Positions 47,838 through 61,692 of a DNA stretch of 64,000 nucleotides are shown here, in pieces (the stretch's first letter is position 1; each line of letters begins with the position of its first letter). The notes under the pieces were generated by a model. It was not told where the DNA came from and made no database searches. It worked only from the letters and a program-made list of their open reading frames with translations. The position numbers were made by a program, and so were the translations under genes. Source of the DNA: Istiophorus platypterus (taxonomy: Eukaryota > Chordata > Actinopteri > Istiophoriformes > Istiophoridae); the NCBI GenBank assembly GCA_016859345.1, contig CM029115.1, forward strand, positions 12,228,501-12,292,500, read 5' to 3'.

Positions 47838-49926
47838 TAGATTTCTGAATTCACTGTGAGAAAGTCAGTTCTTTATCTCTGTGCCATGTTTGTCTTGTGA
47901 TCCAAACGTGCTATTCTTGTTCTGCTTTTTCTTCTATCCGCTTCTTTCTTTCTCTTTCCTCCTTTTTTTTTAACTTTTCTCCATGGACCTCCCCAGGCCA
48001 GCGGCATCCAGAAGGCTCTTTATGAGGACCATAATGAGAAGTAAAGCTCTGCATTCAGTCATAGTGCCTTGGGGCCTGTTGCATTTCTGAGCTTAGTTTC
48101 ATGTCCCATCCCATTCAGAAGGGCTGACGAAAGGGCATGATGCACAAACAAAAAAAGCAAACAACAGGCTAACCCTGTGAGGCCAGTGCACAGCCTGTGA
48201 TTTGGAGAGAAACAGATTCAGATTCTGCTGTTCACAAACAATATCAGTTAGAAGTAGATGCTATAAGTGAAAGAAGTTAGTGATCAGTAAATCAACAACT
48301 TTAAGTGTCTTTACAAAATGCCTTTACTAGCACATAAGCACTTTTCAAAAACAGCAGGGCTGATTTCAGTTACATGTGTAACATACCCAATTTTTGGTTT
48401 ATTTGAGGTATCACTTTCAAGAAATCTGACGGAGAAGTATTGTTGGTCTCTGTGCTGTGCTTGACCCAATATCTCCCAATAACACCACAGTCAGAGGAAA
48501 AGTGTGAGTAAAGCCCCCTCTCCTGGTCAGATTTTGCAACCCTGGAACAAGAGAGTTTTTGTCTGAATAAGCCTAAGAAAAAAAAAAAAATTACACAGTG
48601 TACCATTCATCTGCAAAAATCCAAGCGGAAATATTCAAAAAGTAATTGTAGCTAATGACAGTTAATGCACACAAAGCCCCGTTTTGTTTTATATCTTCCA
48701 AGAGATGCAATGTGATGCATTTTTAAAATGAAATTACTGCAATGATAATGCTGTGTGACTCTTGCTCCACAAAGGCCATGCTGATGAAACTCAACGTCCT
48801 CCCCAAGAAAAAACAATGCCAACAGTCAAGAGTGCGACCGTGCGAATCTGCCAGATGGCAGAGAGCCAGCACACACAGACACTGCCATGTGTTCTGATGG
48901 TTTGACACAGAGATGGGAACAGTTTTCAGAAAGGACCTCTGTATTGGTCAAAGAAAACAGGCATGGCACACAGAATCACATGTTTTGATTTCATTTCTGT
49001 CAGTAACCAGGAAAACCTGGAACAGTTTTAGACTGACCACTAGATGGCACTGTAACATCAAACCAGGAAGCAAGAGTCCTTATAATGTTACAGAAAAGAA
49101 GCAGGAAAATCCATCCCCATTATAGGACATGTCAGACTCACATTTCCTCTCAAATTAGGGAATAATTTAGGAATTTAATATCTGAGATTATAACAGAAGA
49201 AAATTCACAATCTAAGAAAACTTTTCAAGCAGGCTATGGATTCTGAGCTGTGTTTTGAAATTTTAAAATGAAACATCTTTAAATAGCAAACAGACAGGTC
49301 ATCTATGTCCCAAAGGTAAGGCTTTGAAATAATCCTAAACCGATTTACAAACCATCTATAACTAATACCACAGGGCAACAACAAGAACTGATTTGCGCTA
49401 AATTTAAACATGAAGCTCCACCAAAGCAAAACATGGCGCCTATATTATTCTCATATCTTGGGAACAATGAGAAGTAAAGGACAGAAATTATGACCTCTCA
49501 GTTTGGCTCAGGCTGCCATCGGTTCCCCATTGCCCGCCTAACGCAGCTGTAAATAAAAGTAATTGTACAAAAGTGTAATTAAATGACATAAATCCTGTTT
49601 ATGACATCGGAGCTTTACTGAGCCACTGAATTGTGTGAGAAAGGAGGCCCGCTTGCTGTGTGTGTGTTCATGTGTACAGTTTCTCTTTTTTCCTAAACTC
49701 CCACGTCCTCTATCCACCAATCATTACTTGTCTTCCCTTTTTCACACAAACACACACACACACACAAGCACACTATACCAGACAGTGTATGCAGAACACA
49801 AAGACTAACAACATCTCCTTTCTCTCTCTGTATGGATAAGGTACAGCTTTACTGGGTCTTGCTAACATCATTTTCTGTGAAACGCAGGACACATAATTCA
49901 TCAGGTATATCATTAGAGCTGAGTGT

Positions 49927-49964
<38 letters not shown>

Positions 49965-52900
49965 AATGTGGAATGTAAAGCATCAATGTATAGAGGTGAA
50001 CTGGCTGGCTGTTTTTTTCAGCACCATTGACTTCAGCAAGAGTTGCAAGTCAGAGATTACAACACTGATTGTATTTCAAATTTTAATGGAAATCGCTAGA
50101 ATATCCAGCAGACAGAAGTCTGGTGTTTTGTGCCATTAGCGACCCTCAGAAAGACAAATTGGTTGCATTACCAGCTACCTAATGTTCATTTATTATTTTT
50201 AATAATAAAGTGGCATATATTTGTACTCTCTTAAAATTGATTATATTGCATAGCATGCTGTTTGTGGAGGATGATGCTTTTTCACTTCTTCATAAGTCAT
50301 TTGAGTCTGGCAGTTATTAATGTGTCTATGTGATGAGGTGCCACTTATTCAACTGTGCCTGCTCCTGCCAGATTCAGTGGAACATGCAGTAGGACATAAT
50401 CCCCCCCGCATGTGCCTTAATAGCAGGTTGCCTCCTGCCAAGTCAACTGTGGACCATTAGATCTACATTCAGTGTGTGGCTGAAGGGGATTCCATACATA
50501 CTCGATGGATATGGATAGCAGGGACGATGATAAGAGATGATGCATAAAGAGCAAACAGGTGAGGGGCTGCAGTATCTTGTAGAAGTGGATGAACTCTGTA
50601 ACTTTAAAGAGGACTGCTTCCATTCATTAAGCATCTCTTAGCCAAGATGGGACTGAGTGAGAAAGAAAAGTGGGAAAAGAACAAATGAAGATGAAAAGGA
50701 AAATCGTTTGTTGTATGACTTGGTGAGAAAGAAGGACAGGAATGTCATCTGAATATACTGACAGTCACCTGTATATAATGCTGCAACATTTTTTAATGTT
50801 GCGCTCTAAGGTGGACCCCTGGCATACGAAAAAGCTCCTTTAAAAGCCTCGTGATACAGGTGGCTGTTGGAAATTACAGATGAAAGTGATTTAAGCAACC
50901 CAGAGAAAGACCTAAATCACTTCCACCTTAATGTTACAGATGAATAATTCAATCGTAGAAGCAGCGCTATTCCTACCAACACGTCCTCAGTTTTCTCTCT
51001 GGCAGATTATAGTGAGGAAGCCCATAATTGTTCAGGACATGAAGTAGTACTTAGAGCCCCATATGATGTAGATCAGAGTGCAGTGCACACTACAGTGACA
51101 GGAAACACCAGTAACTGGTCCATCATGCTAACCTCTTTACTGCATCAGATTCAAAAGTTAAGGGCCCATAATTCTGCAATGCTACTTGTACATCACTGCA
51201 GGCCATATCTCACATGTATGTGTGTGGCAAAAAGTGCAGTGAAGATCTTTTGAATCAAAGGGTGGAGAGTTATAGCAGTAGTTAGAATTTAATGAAGGCC
51301 CATAAAGTTGAAATCTCAGTGTTCAAGGCCCCAATGAACTGCAAGCTAGAAGGAAAAATTCATCCAAAAGACAATGGAAGGGAGAATTTGATCCAGCTGG
51401 AACAAACCTAAACAATTCTAGGCATTCACAGCACACTGTGGCATTCTGGTCATTTTTAACCTGTGAGATAAAGGTATTCTCACATAATCATCAGAGCTCC
51501 AGGGCCAAGAGACCAAACACCAACAAGCATGTACAAGTACAGAACTCCACAGGAGTCCTGCCTCCTTCTTTTCAGTGTTATCTTCATCAGCAGTATACTG
51601 GAGGAGTACTTCTCTGTAGTGAAGACCCCAATATCATGGACCCCCACCACCACCCCAAACCCCCAACCCTGGTGGATTATTACTGTATGTAGCTATTCAC
51701 TCAAAGGTCAAGAGAAGCGATTTGTCTCTCCACCACACTATACCGTCTCTCACTCTAATTCCCTATGGTGTCTGGGTGGAGATGATAGAGCAGTCTGTTC
51801 CTTCCCTCCCAGACTCCCTGACCCTCTTCCTCCCCCCTCCCCTACCTCCATTTCTCCCTCAGTTAGGCAGTTCCTCACTCAACAGACAAACAATTGGTCC
51901 CCTTACTTAGAGGAGGGCTCAGTTGTTCCTAAAAGCAGCGGGCAATAATAATTCATAGAGTTTCAATTTCTGTATATCTCTCATAATTAAGTCCTGGCTA
52001 TGGACATATGTGTTTTATAAAACAGCTTAGCACTGTGATGGAAGGAAGAAAAAAATGTTTTGGTTTTTTTTGCAAGTCTTTTAAGTTTCTCTTCTCCACT
52101 GAGAAACCTTGGCATACTAACACGTACGCCTTATTTTCTAATTATATCGAAACCAGCTCTTCTCCTCTACTTATTCTTTTATTTCTTTTGCTCCCAGGCC
52201 TCAGCATCTGACTTTCCTCTTGCAGCTGGTATTGTGGATTTGATTCAGCACTTCCAGGGTTCCCAAACTCCCTGTTGCTTATTCTCTTTGCTTCAATCAC
52301 AGATGGCTGCTAATGAGGCTCCAGGGGAACTGGGTTTGCATCGACTGATTGACTGGATAGTCAGCTATAATGTGTATTTACAAAAACTGAGCAGATCTTC
52401 CATCATTTTGCTTTTTCTGCTCTTGTATCTGTCTGCTGAAGAGTCATTCATTCTCGGAAGATGTGCAGGAACTTTTATCCATGTATTTGTTGGGACGTGA
52501 CTTCAAAGGATAAAATGTTAGACTGTGGTTCTTATAATTATGGAGTCTTAAACTAATTTTTAAATCTCCCTTTTGCAGATTTTAATTGCCTTAATGTGAT
52601 AACCTCAAGTTCAGACTGAAGCTTTAGTGGTGGGCTGACCCATATTTTTCACATTTATGTGTCCAGGAATAAGTGGAATATAAATCAAACCTGTTCATTA
52701 TGAGTAACTCATTAAAAAAAGTTAGAGGTTAACTAGAGTGGTGGGGGCATCATTAAAATTAGACAGTCTTTTCTTGCTCTATAAGACAGGCCATTCACCT
52801 TAACTTTAAGAGACATTTTTGGGATCTTAATAGAGAAAGCGAATTAATGAACCATTGAAATTTTCAGCCACTTCTCTTTGGTGAGAAATTCAGTGAGATT

Positions 52901-55900
52901 ATAAGACCAATTTAGTAACAAAACAAAGAAAAGAATAACAAAAATAAACTTCTGCTATAGCCAAAATTCCACTGAATTAAAAAGACAAAAGTGTTAATTT
53001 CACCTCGCCGTGAAATGTTTGACAACAGTGCAGTCTATGAGAAGAGATATATGCTAGGTGTCATAAATGCCCATTTTATACTCCGAACATCACCAGCTGA
53101 AAATGCAATTAACTTCTAAGAAAAGGCGTTCAGAACAAAGACAGTTCAGAATAAAATCAGGTTTTAAGTCATAGAACTAATCTTAATTGTGTTACCAGAC
53201 TTTGAAGGCAGGTGATATTCAATTTCAAACTCGAAAGGACCATAGCTGCATCAAATTAAGCCAACAGACTTTGTTCAATTTGTTCCTGTGAAAATTACAG
53301 CAAAGTAATGAAATATTATGATATAGCCATGGGGGAAGCTTTTCAAGAATAGATGAAAACATTTATTCAGATAAGGGCACTCTATGATATGATGACTTTG
53401 CATCAAGATAATACTGCTGAGAATGCCTTCTTTGAGAGCCTATGATGATAGGTTAGATCTCCGCTGGAAATGATGAAACAACAGTGAAACTCTGGTAATT
53501 TGTGGCTAAAGTTATTTTTTTTTTATCAAACAAATAGTATTTCCAACTTTCATGAATCATTTTATTAGCTGTACTTTCTAAGGTTATCATTACTTGAATT
53601 CTTGAAGATACTTTTTTTAAGCTTCTCCACCTTCTTTTTTTTTTTTTTATATGTTCTTTTCTCCACTTTTGAATTGCACTATTCAAGAAGGCTCTGGAGT
53701 GTTGAAGCCCCAGGAGCCAAAGGGCTACATGTACTATTCACAGTCACTTTTCTCAAAGTTTGAAAAGAACTCTGCCTCTCGTCAGTTTGGTTTCATAAAC
53801 CAAAGTGTGAGAGATGTGACGGAGATAGCGGAATGTAGGGTGAGTGAGAACAAGAAGTAAGCAGGTGGGAATATTTCTTAGACTGCTGAGGCAAAACTGC
53901 CGTCAACGTCTGTATATGAATTTAGGAACAGTGGATGTGCTTGAGCATCGTCCGCGGCTGCCTGTGAGAGTTGAAAATGCTTTTCAGGCCCACTGAGGTG
54001 TGTAAATATACATTTTGGCAATATCTTCTTTTGCAAGCGCAGACATTTCCTTTGCAGAGTGGAGAGCCACTGGCTTCCTGTGTATAGTCAAGAGCGACGC
54101 TTTGGATTGAGTATCCATGGGGTTTCTCTGAAATAGAAAGAGCCACATGTCACATCAGAAAACCGTTCCCTTCGTGTCCTATTGCACTGGACTGAATGGA
54201 GATAAAAGGCTGCCAAGAGTATTTTGTTGTTTGGCAAACACAAGGCTGAAGTATGATTTTTTTTGACAAAACTGGAAACGCAGAATGACATTTATGTGCA
54301 AATTTTATGAACAAAGATTTATTCCAATGAGGCAGTAAAACTTGCAGCAGACTTATTCAATTCTGGTTGTCACAAAAGTTTTGTTTTGGTCTTAGCTTTA
54401 GCACATGTTTTTTCTCCTGAAGTGCTCTTATTGTTCCCATTACAGATTCTGCAAATGTTTTCATTCAGTCAGCTTCCTCATTTCCCATGCAAGCGGAGCT
54501 GTCAAGGGGCTTCAATCTCTCCCGCAGTCCTTATCATGCTTCCTCTAATTCATCCCTTCTCTTTTGCCTTGCTTTTCCTCAAGCGGCCACCCACCCCTGC
54601 CATGACTTTGTTCACCAAATTAACTAGCACACCTACTATGATTGGATCAACCAGAAGAAAGTCAACTTTAACCTCTATTATTAATTGGATATGTTGGCCT
54701 CTCCAGTGGGAATGAAAGGGCCATGGAGCAGGGGGATAGTTTTGTTTTTGCAGAGCACCACATATATACTAAAATCAGCAGTTAATGATTTCATTAGTGA
54801 TGAGGTTTTTATTCTGTATCTCATGTCTTTATAATTGCAAAGAGGAATAGGTAACTGGGTAAATCTCAGTTGTTAAGCCTGCATGATAAAAATGGAAGGG
54901 TCTAACGAGATGCAAAAAAATCTGAATTTGTCTATATCCTGTTGAAAGCTGAAAGGCATTTCAATTAATATAGTTTTGAGTAATTGCTCTACAAACAAAA
55001 TGTCGCTCTTTGCCATGTATGACTTTGAAAGGCCCATCACTAACAGCATATTTCAAGGATTTCTGAAAAGTTTCTATTTGCTGTGTTATTTCATGCTGAA
55101 AATACCAGAGGGATTACATGTCATGCGATGGTGCATTCAAAATGTCATCTAACTTGTACAAAAAATACAGTATTTGTGCCTTTTTAGGATCCAAAAAATA
55201 AAAGAATAAACAAAGAATTTTAACCTTTTATGTTTGCAACATTGAGCTAGTCTAGTGATGCTTTGTGGCTAAGGTCCTGGGCGCCATGTGGTTCAGTGGG
55301 GCTTTGAAAGGCACCGTTCACAGACCCAGCTGAACTCAGGCCAACCCGAGTTGTGCCTGCTTGTTTCATCCAAACATCTGTGATGTCAAAAGAACATCCT
55401 GACAGACACTGGTCTGCAGAGAAACAAACCATTCTGAGCACCCTGTGCCTTCCTCTGCCCCAGTTCTCCCTCCCTGTCTCTGCGAGACACAAGCCTTTCA
55501 TTTATATTTCCCCTGAACAGTCAGTTCCCCCTTTGTGACTTGTATTGTATCTCTGATGGAGCTCTGTTCCAGGGTTCAAAGGAAACAATTATTGTTGCAT
55601 CCCGCACTCTGAGCAAACAGTCAGAACACACAAAACCTATGTGAGATGAAATCGTGTTTGTATGGGTTCTTACTGTGCTGCTCTGAGCTTTACATAATGA
55701 GTTTGTCAAAGTTTGACCTGCCCAGAGTTACTTATCACTGACATGAATAAGTGACAATCAAAGGACATGGGTATGATGAAGGAAAACAACTGAAAAAGCT
55801 GTTTTAACAATAAAAAGCACTGATTCCAGCAGTGCAGTTTGTCATTATGTAGCAGCTGTAACCTTGGCACTGACAAGTATATCAAGTCTGCCAGAATTCA

Positions 55901-58900
55901 TTACGTTACAGCCTGATTGTTTGTCTTTGTCCAGCTGGGGGAGCTATAATGCTTCCCAGCAACACCGCAACAGTGCACCACTGCACCGCTTCACTAGCTC
56001 CGTACATCTGTATCTCTGTCCTGGGAGACTCCTGCCGATCTACATCAGAAATCTTGCCAATATGGTAAACAGAGCTGCAAACACTAGTGCTGACTCAGAC
56101 TTCAGAACAGTGTTTTTTACCCAATGGAGAACAACTGTAAAGATACCTTTGCAGCCTCTCCGTCCAATTTTATACTGTATATCCATCGGTATCTCTCTGT
56201 AGTCTGTCTTCCACCCAGCAGGCTGTTGAGTATGTACCCCACCCCCCACCCTTTTCTCTACAGTGTGTGTATATGTGTAAAATGAAGATGTAAGACTTTG
56301 CAGACATTTCTAGTCTGCATATGTGGCACAATTTCAGGGGGACCTTCTGATTTCACACCAGTACATTTAATCTGCTTAGTTTTCCCTCTCAGTGCATGCA
56401 TCTTTAAATAAGACAAATGCACTTTAAAGAAAAAGAGTTTGGCTGTAGTTTTAACAGAAATATGACACATTTTTTGTTCCACAATGTGTTTGCATTTGTG
56501 TGAATACTGTAGTAAATATTTCATTAGGGTTCTTGTGGACTTACTTGAACAATGTTTGTGCACCTGCTTTGGGGCTTATGTTTGTGTAAATGTGCATGTC
56601 AATATGCAGGATTGTGGCAGATGCATCACGTTGTGTCAAATGCCATGGGTTCAATCTCTCCAGGGAGAGTAACAGGGGGGAGAGACCACTGGAGAGCAAC
56701 AGACAGTTTCTGGCCCAGAAAAAGCTGAAATATTTTCTATCTATCTGTGTGAGGAAAGAAAGCCATGACAGAGAAAGAAAACAACAAACGATCACCCGCA
56801 CCTCCATTTTTTCTGCCACTCCACTCTCTTTTCAGTTTCACATTGCCAGACCTTTTTCCAACATGACATTTGCACTGATCTGTCGTAGCTGAAAGCTTCG
56901 CTATAGATGCTTCATTAGAAATAGATATCTTTCAGTGTTAGTTTAGTAGATCACATGGAACCCAAACCACCTAGCCCTGTGAAAACGAGAGGGGTATGTT
57001 ACAGTGAATTAGCCCACTTTACATTTATATGTAGCCTCTATGTGGATGTACTGCTTTACAGTTGTAAAAACAAGTACAAACATAAACAACACAGATTATG
57101 TTTTTGTGAGGTACCAGAGCCAGAAAACAAGATTTAGTTCAGTAAATCAAAATAGCTGACCTTATATTAGCCAGTTCTAATCCCTTTTAAGTAAACTGGG
57201 CAGGCTATAATAACTTTCATAGGAATAGGAAATAAAAAGGACTTTCACAAAAATCAAATCTCAACCACTTGGTGTTAGGTCAAAAGGAAGTGGAAAGGTC
57301 AAAATATACACTCACAGACAAAGGATCTCAAAATGTCTTGATTTAGATGGATATTTTATATGCCAAGAGGTATTTTATAGCAGACAGCTGGCAAAATGGA
57401 AGATAAAAATATATACTTTCATCAAGAGGGAACAGAGCAAAATTCAAAATGCACTGTATATTGTATGAAGTAAGAAGAGAAAAACGCACATGCAACCACA
57501 TCCAATCTTTCAAATGCATTAACATAGGGTCTGAAATGTGAGAGTGCGGACCAAAGTGGACATAATTATTTAAAATGAAAACTTTTTCACCCTGAAATGT
57601 GCTACTATTAACTCTGGCAGTAAGTAGTTTTACATTATTGAACTGAAGACTTTTCCAGGGTCTAAAGTCGGCCGAAGGGGATGTTGAGATTATGCCAGTT
57701 TCAGATCTCAGCTGGGGTCCCTGCCAGGTCTTGGCACCCATTATTTTCATATCAAACTGAATGTGGAAAAAAAACCCATTAGTGACACGTGACAGTTTTT
57801 TCTCCTTTGGCTTGACAACCTCTGTGATCTGCCACTGGTGAAAAACGGAGCAGGTCTCCTTGAGGTGGTGAAGTGCATGTATTTTTTTGTAATAAAAAGG
57901 TATTGCGACATTCACGAATTATAAAGACTGCAGAGTGCATTTAATAATGTGTGCCTCTGACACTGTGGCTTTTTTTATATCTAGCCAGTTTTGTTGGAGT
58001 GGGTGAGACTCTTTAATTTTTTCTTCTCTTACTGTTATTGGAAACTGTTTGTTCAGTGCCATCAAATGTTAAAGTCTCTCTTGCACTTATTTCCCCCCCA
58101 TAACAGACAGCAACACACACATGCACACATGAGTCGACTTGGTATCCTGCAAGCATTCATCTCCTATAGACAGCCACCCCCTGGAGGTTCTGTACTAATT
58201 GTGTAGAGTTCCTGACTGAGGCAGTAGAGCCCTACTCTGACGAAGTGGGAGGTGTACGAATGCTTCATCTTCCTGCACTTACAGTTCCGCACTTCTCCAC
58301 AAGTCAGCATCTTTGAGTTAGAGTGTGGTAAACAGAGAAGGTAGGAAGAGAAGACGGGCTAAGTGGAGAAGTTGGGAGTTCAGTGTGTCCTTGAAAGTTT
58401 ATTGACTGACAGTGCAGTGTTACAGCGCTAGTCAGCACCTCGAGATAGCTGCTTTCACCTCTTACTGTCATCATGCTGATATGATGGGTAGGCCAACTTG
58501 AGAGCTTCCCTGGTATTGGATGCAATACTTTGATTGTGTGGTACAATGAAACGCAGCTTCGTGAGATGATTACAACAAAGTGCTTATTAGAGCTCATCCA
58601 CCTCAGGGGGTAATATGTGGCATATTTGTCAGGAACCCACTCACATTCAAGTAAGTCGATGTTTATATAACCATCCATCACTATTGAGTCTGCTCACACT
58701 GACTAACAGTTACCAGCATTATTGTTTGACAACAATACTGTTGCTGGATGTGAAATGTGCTTCTAACTAAGATGATTCAAGAAAACACAAAGTCTTTTTA
58801 TAGGTGGCTCTGCATGCTTTACACCAAGCTAAGCCCACTATCTACTCCTCTGAAGTGCAAATGCGTCTATAATTAGATTCCACACGTGAGATGCAGAAAA

Positions 58901-61690
58901 GTCTATTATTGAACAGTCTACAGAGGCTGCAACGAATGGCCACAAATACCGCAAAGAAGGTCATGTACAAACGTGCAAGAACTCATTAAGTTGTTTTTGT
59001 TTGGATAAAAGGGAAAATAAAAATGCTGTTACTTTGATATTATTATACAGTAATGGCTTTCACCTTTGTAGCTTTGTGCAATGCAGTAATTATAGGTAAC
59101 CTATTCATTTTATTAACATGCATCTGCATGGAATTAAATGATCACTGAACGACGATAAGCTGGTATGCAATTGATCTTTAATGACTACACTTTGTTTTAA
59201 TCAGTGCCTGTACACCAGGGAATGTAAAGCTTTTGGGAAGACAATTACAACAATCAATTCACCAGATATTTGCTATAATGAAGGCGTAAACTCTTGCAAA
59301 CCACACAAAAACTATGGACACACAATAGCAGTCCCTCTCTCTTTCATTTCCCCCCACACTTACATAGTAAATGCAGCATGACAAACTCCTGCAAGAGACT
59401 TGGCATGCTGGGAGCGTAATCCTCCTGTAATGTATCCCCCCCTTGCTCCTGTTCTGCGACTGTTCAAAGCGCCACACAGTGGAGATGTGGCAAGCCCATC
59501 TGAAATGTGTGATGTAGACTACTGTGGGCACCACAGCACCCCTCCTGAAACATGCCCTGTGCCAGCACACCCTTATGTACTTTTCACAAGTCGCCAGTAC
59601 TGCACTGCAGCTTGGTTCTTTTCCAGATAACACCATTGTGTCTAATTGGTCCTCACTGCTGGAGCTTGGCATCAGCTAGGATTCTTAAAAGCCCCACAGT
59701 TAGAGTGCATAATGGCAAGGAAAAAATCAAACATTTATGACAAAAAAGTACCCACTGCTTAGTGCATGTTATTTACTCTTGGATGCCCAGATAATGTGAC
59801 ACTTCTCTTAGACCTGTTTTCTCAAAGTGTCAATGCTAGTCTAAATTTATACTCTCAGGGGGAGCCAATGCATCTCTTATTATAATCTCTCTTTTTTTTT
59901 CTCCAAATGGTGGGGACATTCCTAAATTAGCACTCTGAGTGCTGGAGCATATTGTAGCAAACCAAGTGAACCATTTGTAAAATATTAAGTAGCTGTTGGC
60001 AGTTCTGTTCAATCAGTGCCATACTGTCAGAGTTCAGAGCACAAAAATGAAGCTTTCAATGTTTACTGCTATAAAAAAGTGAATTCAAAGTAACCTACCG
60101 GACAGAATGATCTGCCTTTTAAGGAAAAAATAGCATGCTGCAGTCTTTTAATTGGCATGTCAGATCTGAGTAAGAAGAAGCTAGCTTTTCACAGCCACCT
60201 TTAAAGCCATGGGCAAGAGTTTGATACTCAAAAGACAGACTTCGGATGGAGTATCACTTCAATGAGGTTTATTTGTCTCTAATGGCACTTGAGAGAGCCT
60301 AGTTCCTCTGCAAATGGAGCAAAGTGATCTCTGAGATGCACTCAAAAGAGTCAACATGAAGTATGGCTCATGTCAAGGCCTGGAGGACTTATGCAGGCGT
60401 GCACATTTCATTGTGATGGTTTATTATGTACTGATAAGGAGCATTCTGAGAGAGAATTATTGTGTAAGGCTGAGGTGGGCCGAGCATTTCCTTGGTAAAT
60501 AGAGAATATATCACTGAGCAGAATGACAATCACATGCATTATGCAGCGCTGGAAGATTCGCCATTCCCAACAATACTTAAAAAAAAAAACTTATGTAAAT
60601 AACGCTCCACCTGACCTCCTGTATTATCACCTCGAGGTGCATGTTAACAGAAGAAAGTCTGTTAGGTGCTGATGAGACTTCTATTTTGGTCTGTAATGTA
60701 TGTATGTTGGTGTCTGTGAAGGTGGCATTTGTGTTTGGAGATTTAAAAAACGTGTGCTGTACATGTAGCACTTAGGTGTACATTTTAGTAAGCTGTGATA
60801 ATGTGGGGTATCATGAATATGTAGTGACTGGTGTTTTTAAACCAGAAAAGCCTCGCTACCCTTGAGCTACTAACAAAGGTCAACCTATTCTAAGTGCTGA
60901 CAACAGCAACACATCTATGAAATATTGGCTCCCAGTTGTTGACCCCATTAAATGTCTGATAACTTTATCACCGCCTAGCAAGTGCGACCTGAATGCTCTT
61001 CCATCCAGGAAACCCAGAGGCACAGACTGTATGACATCATTACAAATGCGAGAGAACACAAAAACCACCTGACAGGTTTACGAGTGTCTGTGAGTTGTGT
61101 GTGTGTGTTTGTGCATGTGTGTGAAAATCAGGGAGAGGGGTTACAAAGGGTATATGCCTGGTTGTTTTTCATGTTTACAGCTTGTCCCCATGTGTCTCTT
61201 CTTATGTCTTTGTGCCAACCCAGACACGTCTTTGCTATACAGCATGAGCAAATTAACAACCAACCTTATCAGACTTCTAAAAATAACTTCAGGCATACGG
61301 TAGACCTGAATAGAGGTGCATGGAAAACCTCCTAACTTCTACATTACCCTTTTTAACCAACTGTACAGCCACACCTCCCTTTTTAATACTTTGTCCATGG
61401 ATAATTATAGCCAGCAGCATGGGGTTAATTGAACTGGAAAAGGTTATTCAGTAGATTTGAGCTGGAGAGCTGAGCTAGAGTGGGTGAACAATACCCATCA
61501 GAGGACTTAAAAAAAGCAGGACTGGATTCTTCAATACAAGCCCTCTCACACCGATTTTCAATTTCCATTATATTCAGTTGCTTCAGGTGCTGGTAACAAA
61601 GGGTTTAAACTTATTTATTTAAATGTACTTAATTTAATTAGTTATGGATTCACTGTTAACGTTAACATTTGTTTAAACAGGAAAACCAAA
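47838..61690. other. Gene-poor spacer, cox7c-proximal half
   Basis: No exon of a known family was recognised. Items noted are an orphan splice acceptor with a 15-codon tail (47997-48044), a GT repeat (49924-49963), a 190-codon minus-strand frame (57343-57915), and AT-rich blocks such as 54300-55120 and 60200-60560 that read like conserved non-coding DNA. The rest shows nothing I can name. Confidence 0.6.
49924..49963. repeat. (GT)n microsatellite
   Basis: GT repeat with a single GTAT interruption near its left end. Confidence 0.95.
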
Positions 61691-61692
61691 TA

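Noticed and set aside
52060..52500. 146-codon plus-strand frame rich in Leu/Phe/Ser
   Set aside because: No start context, splice support or recognisable domain; hydrophobic runs derive from T-rich sequence.
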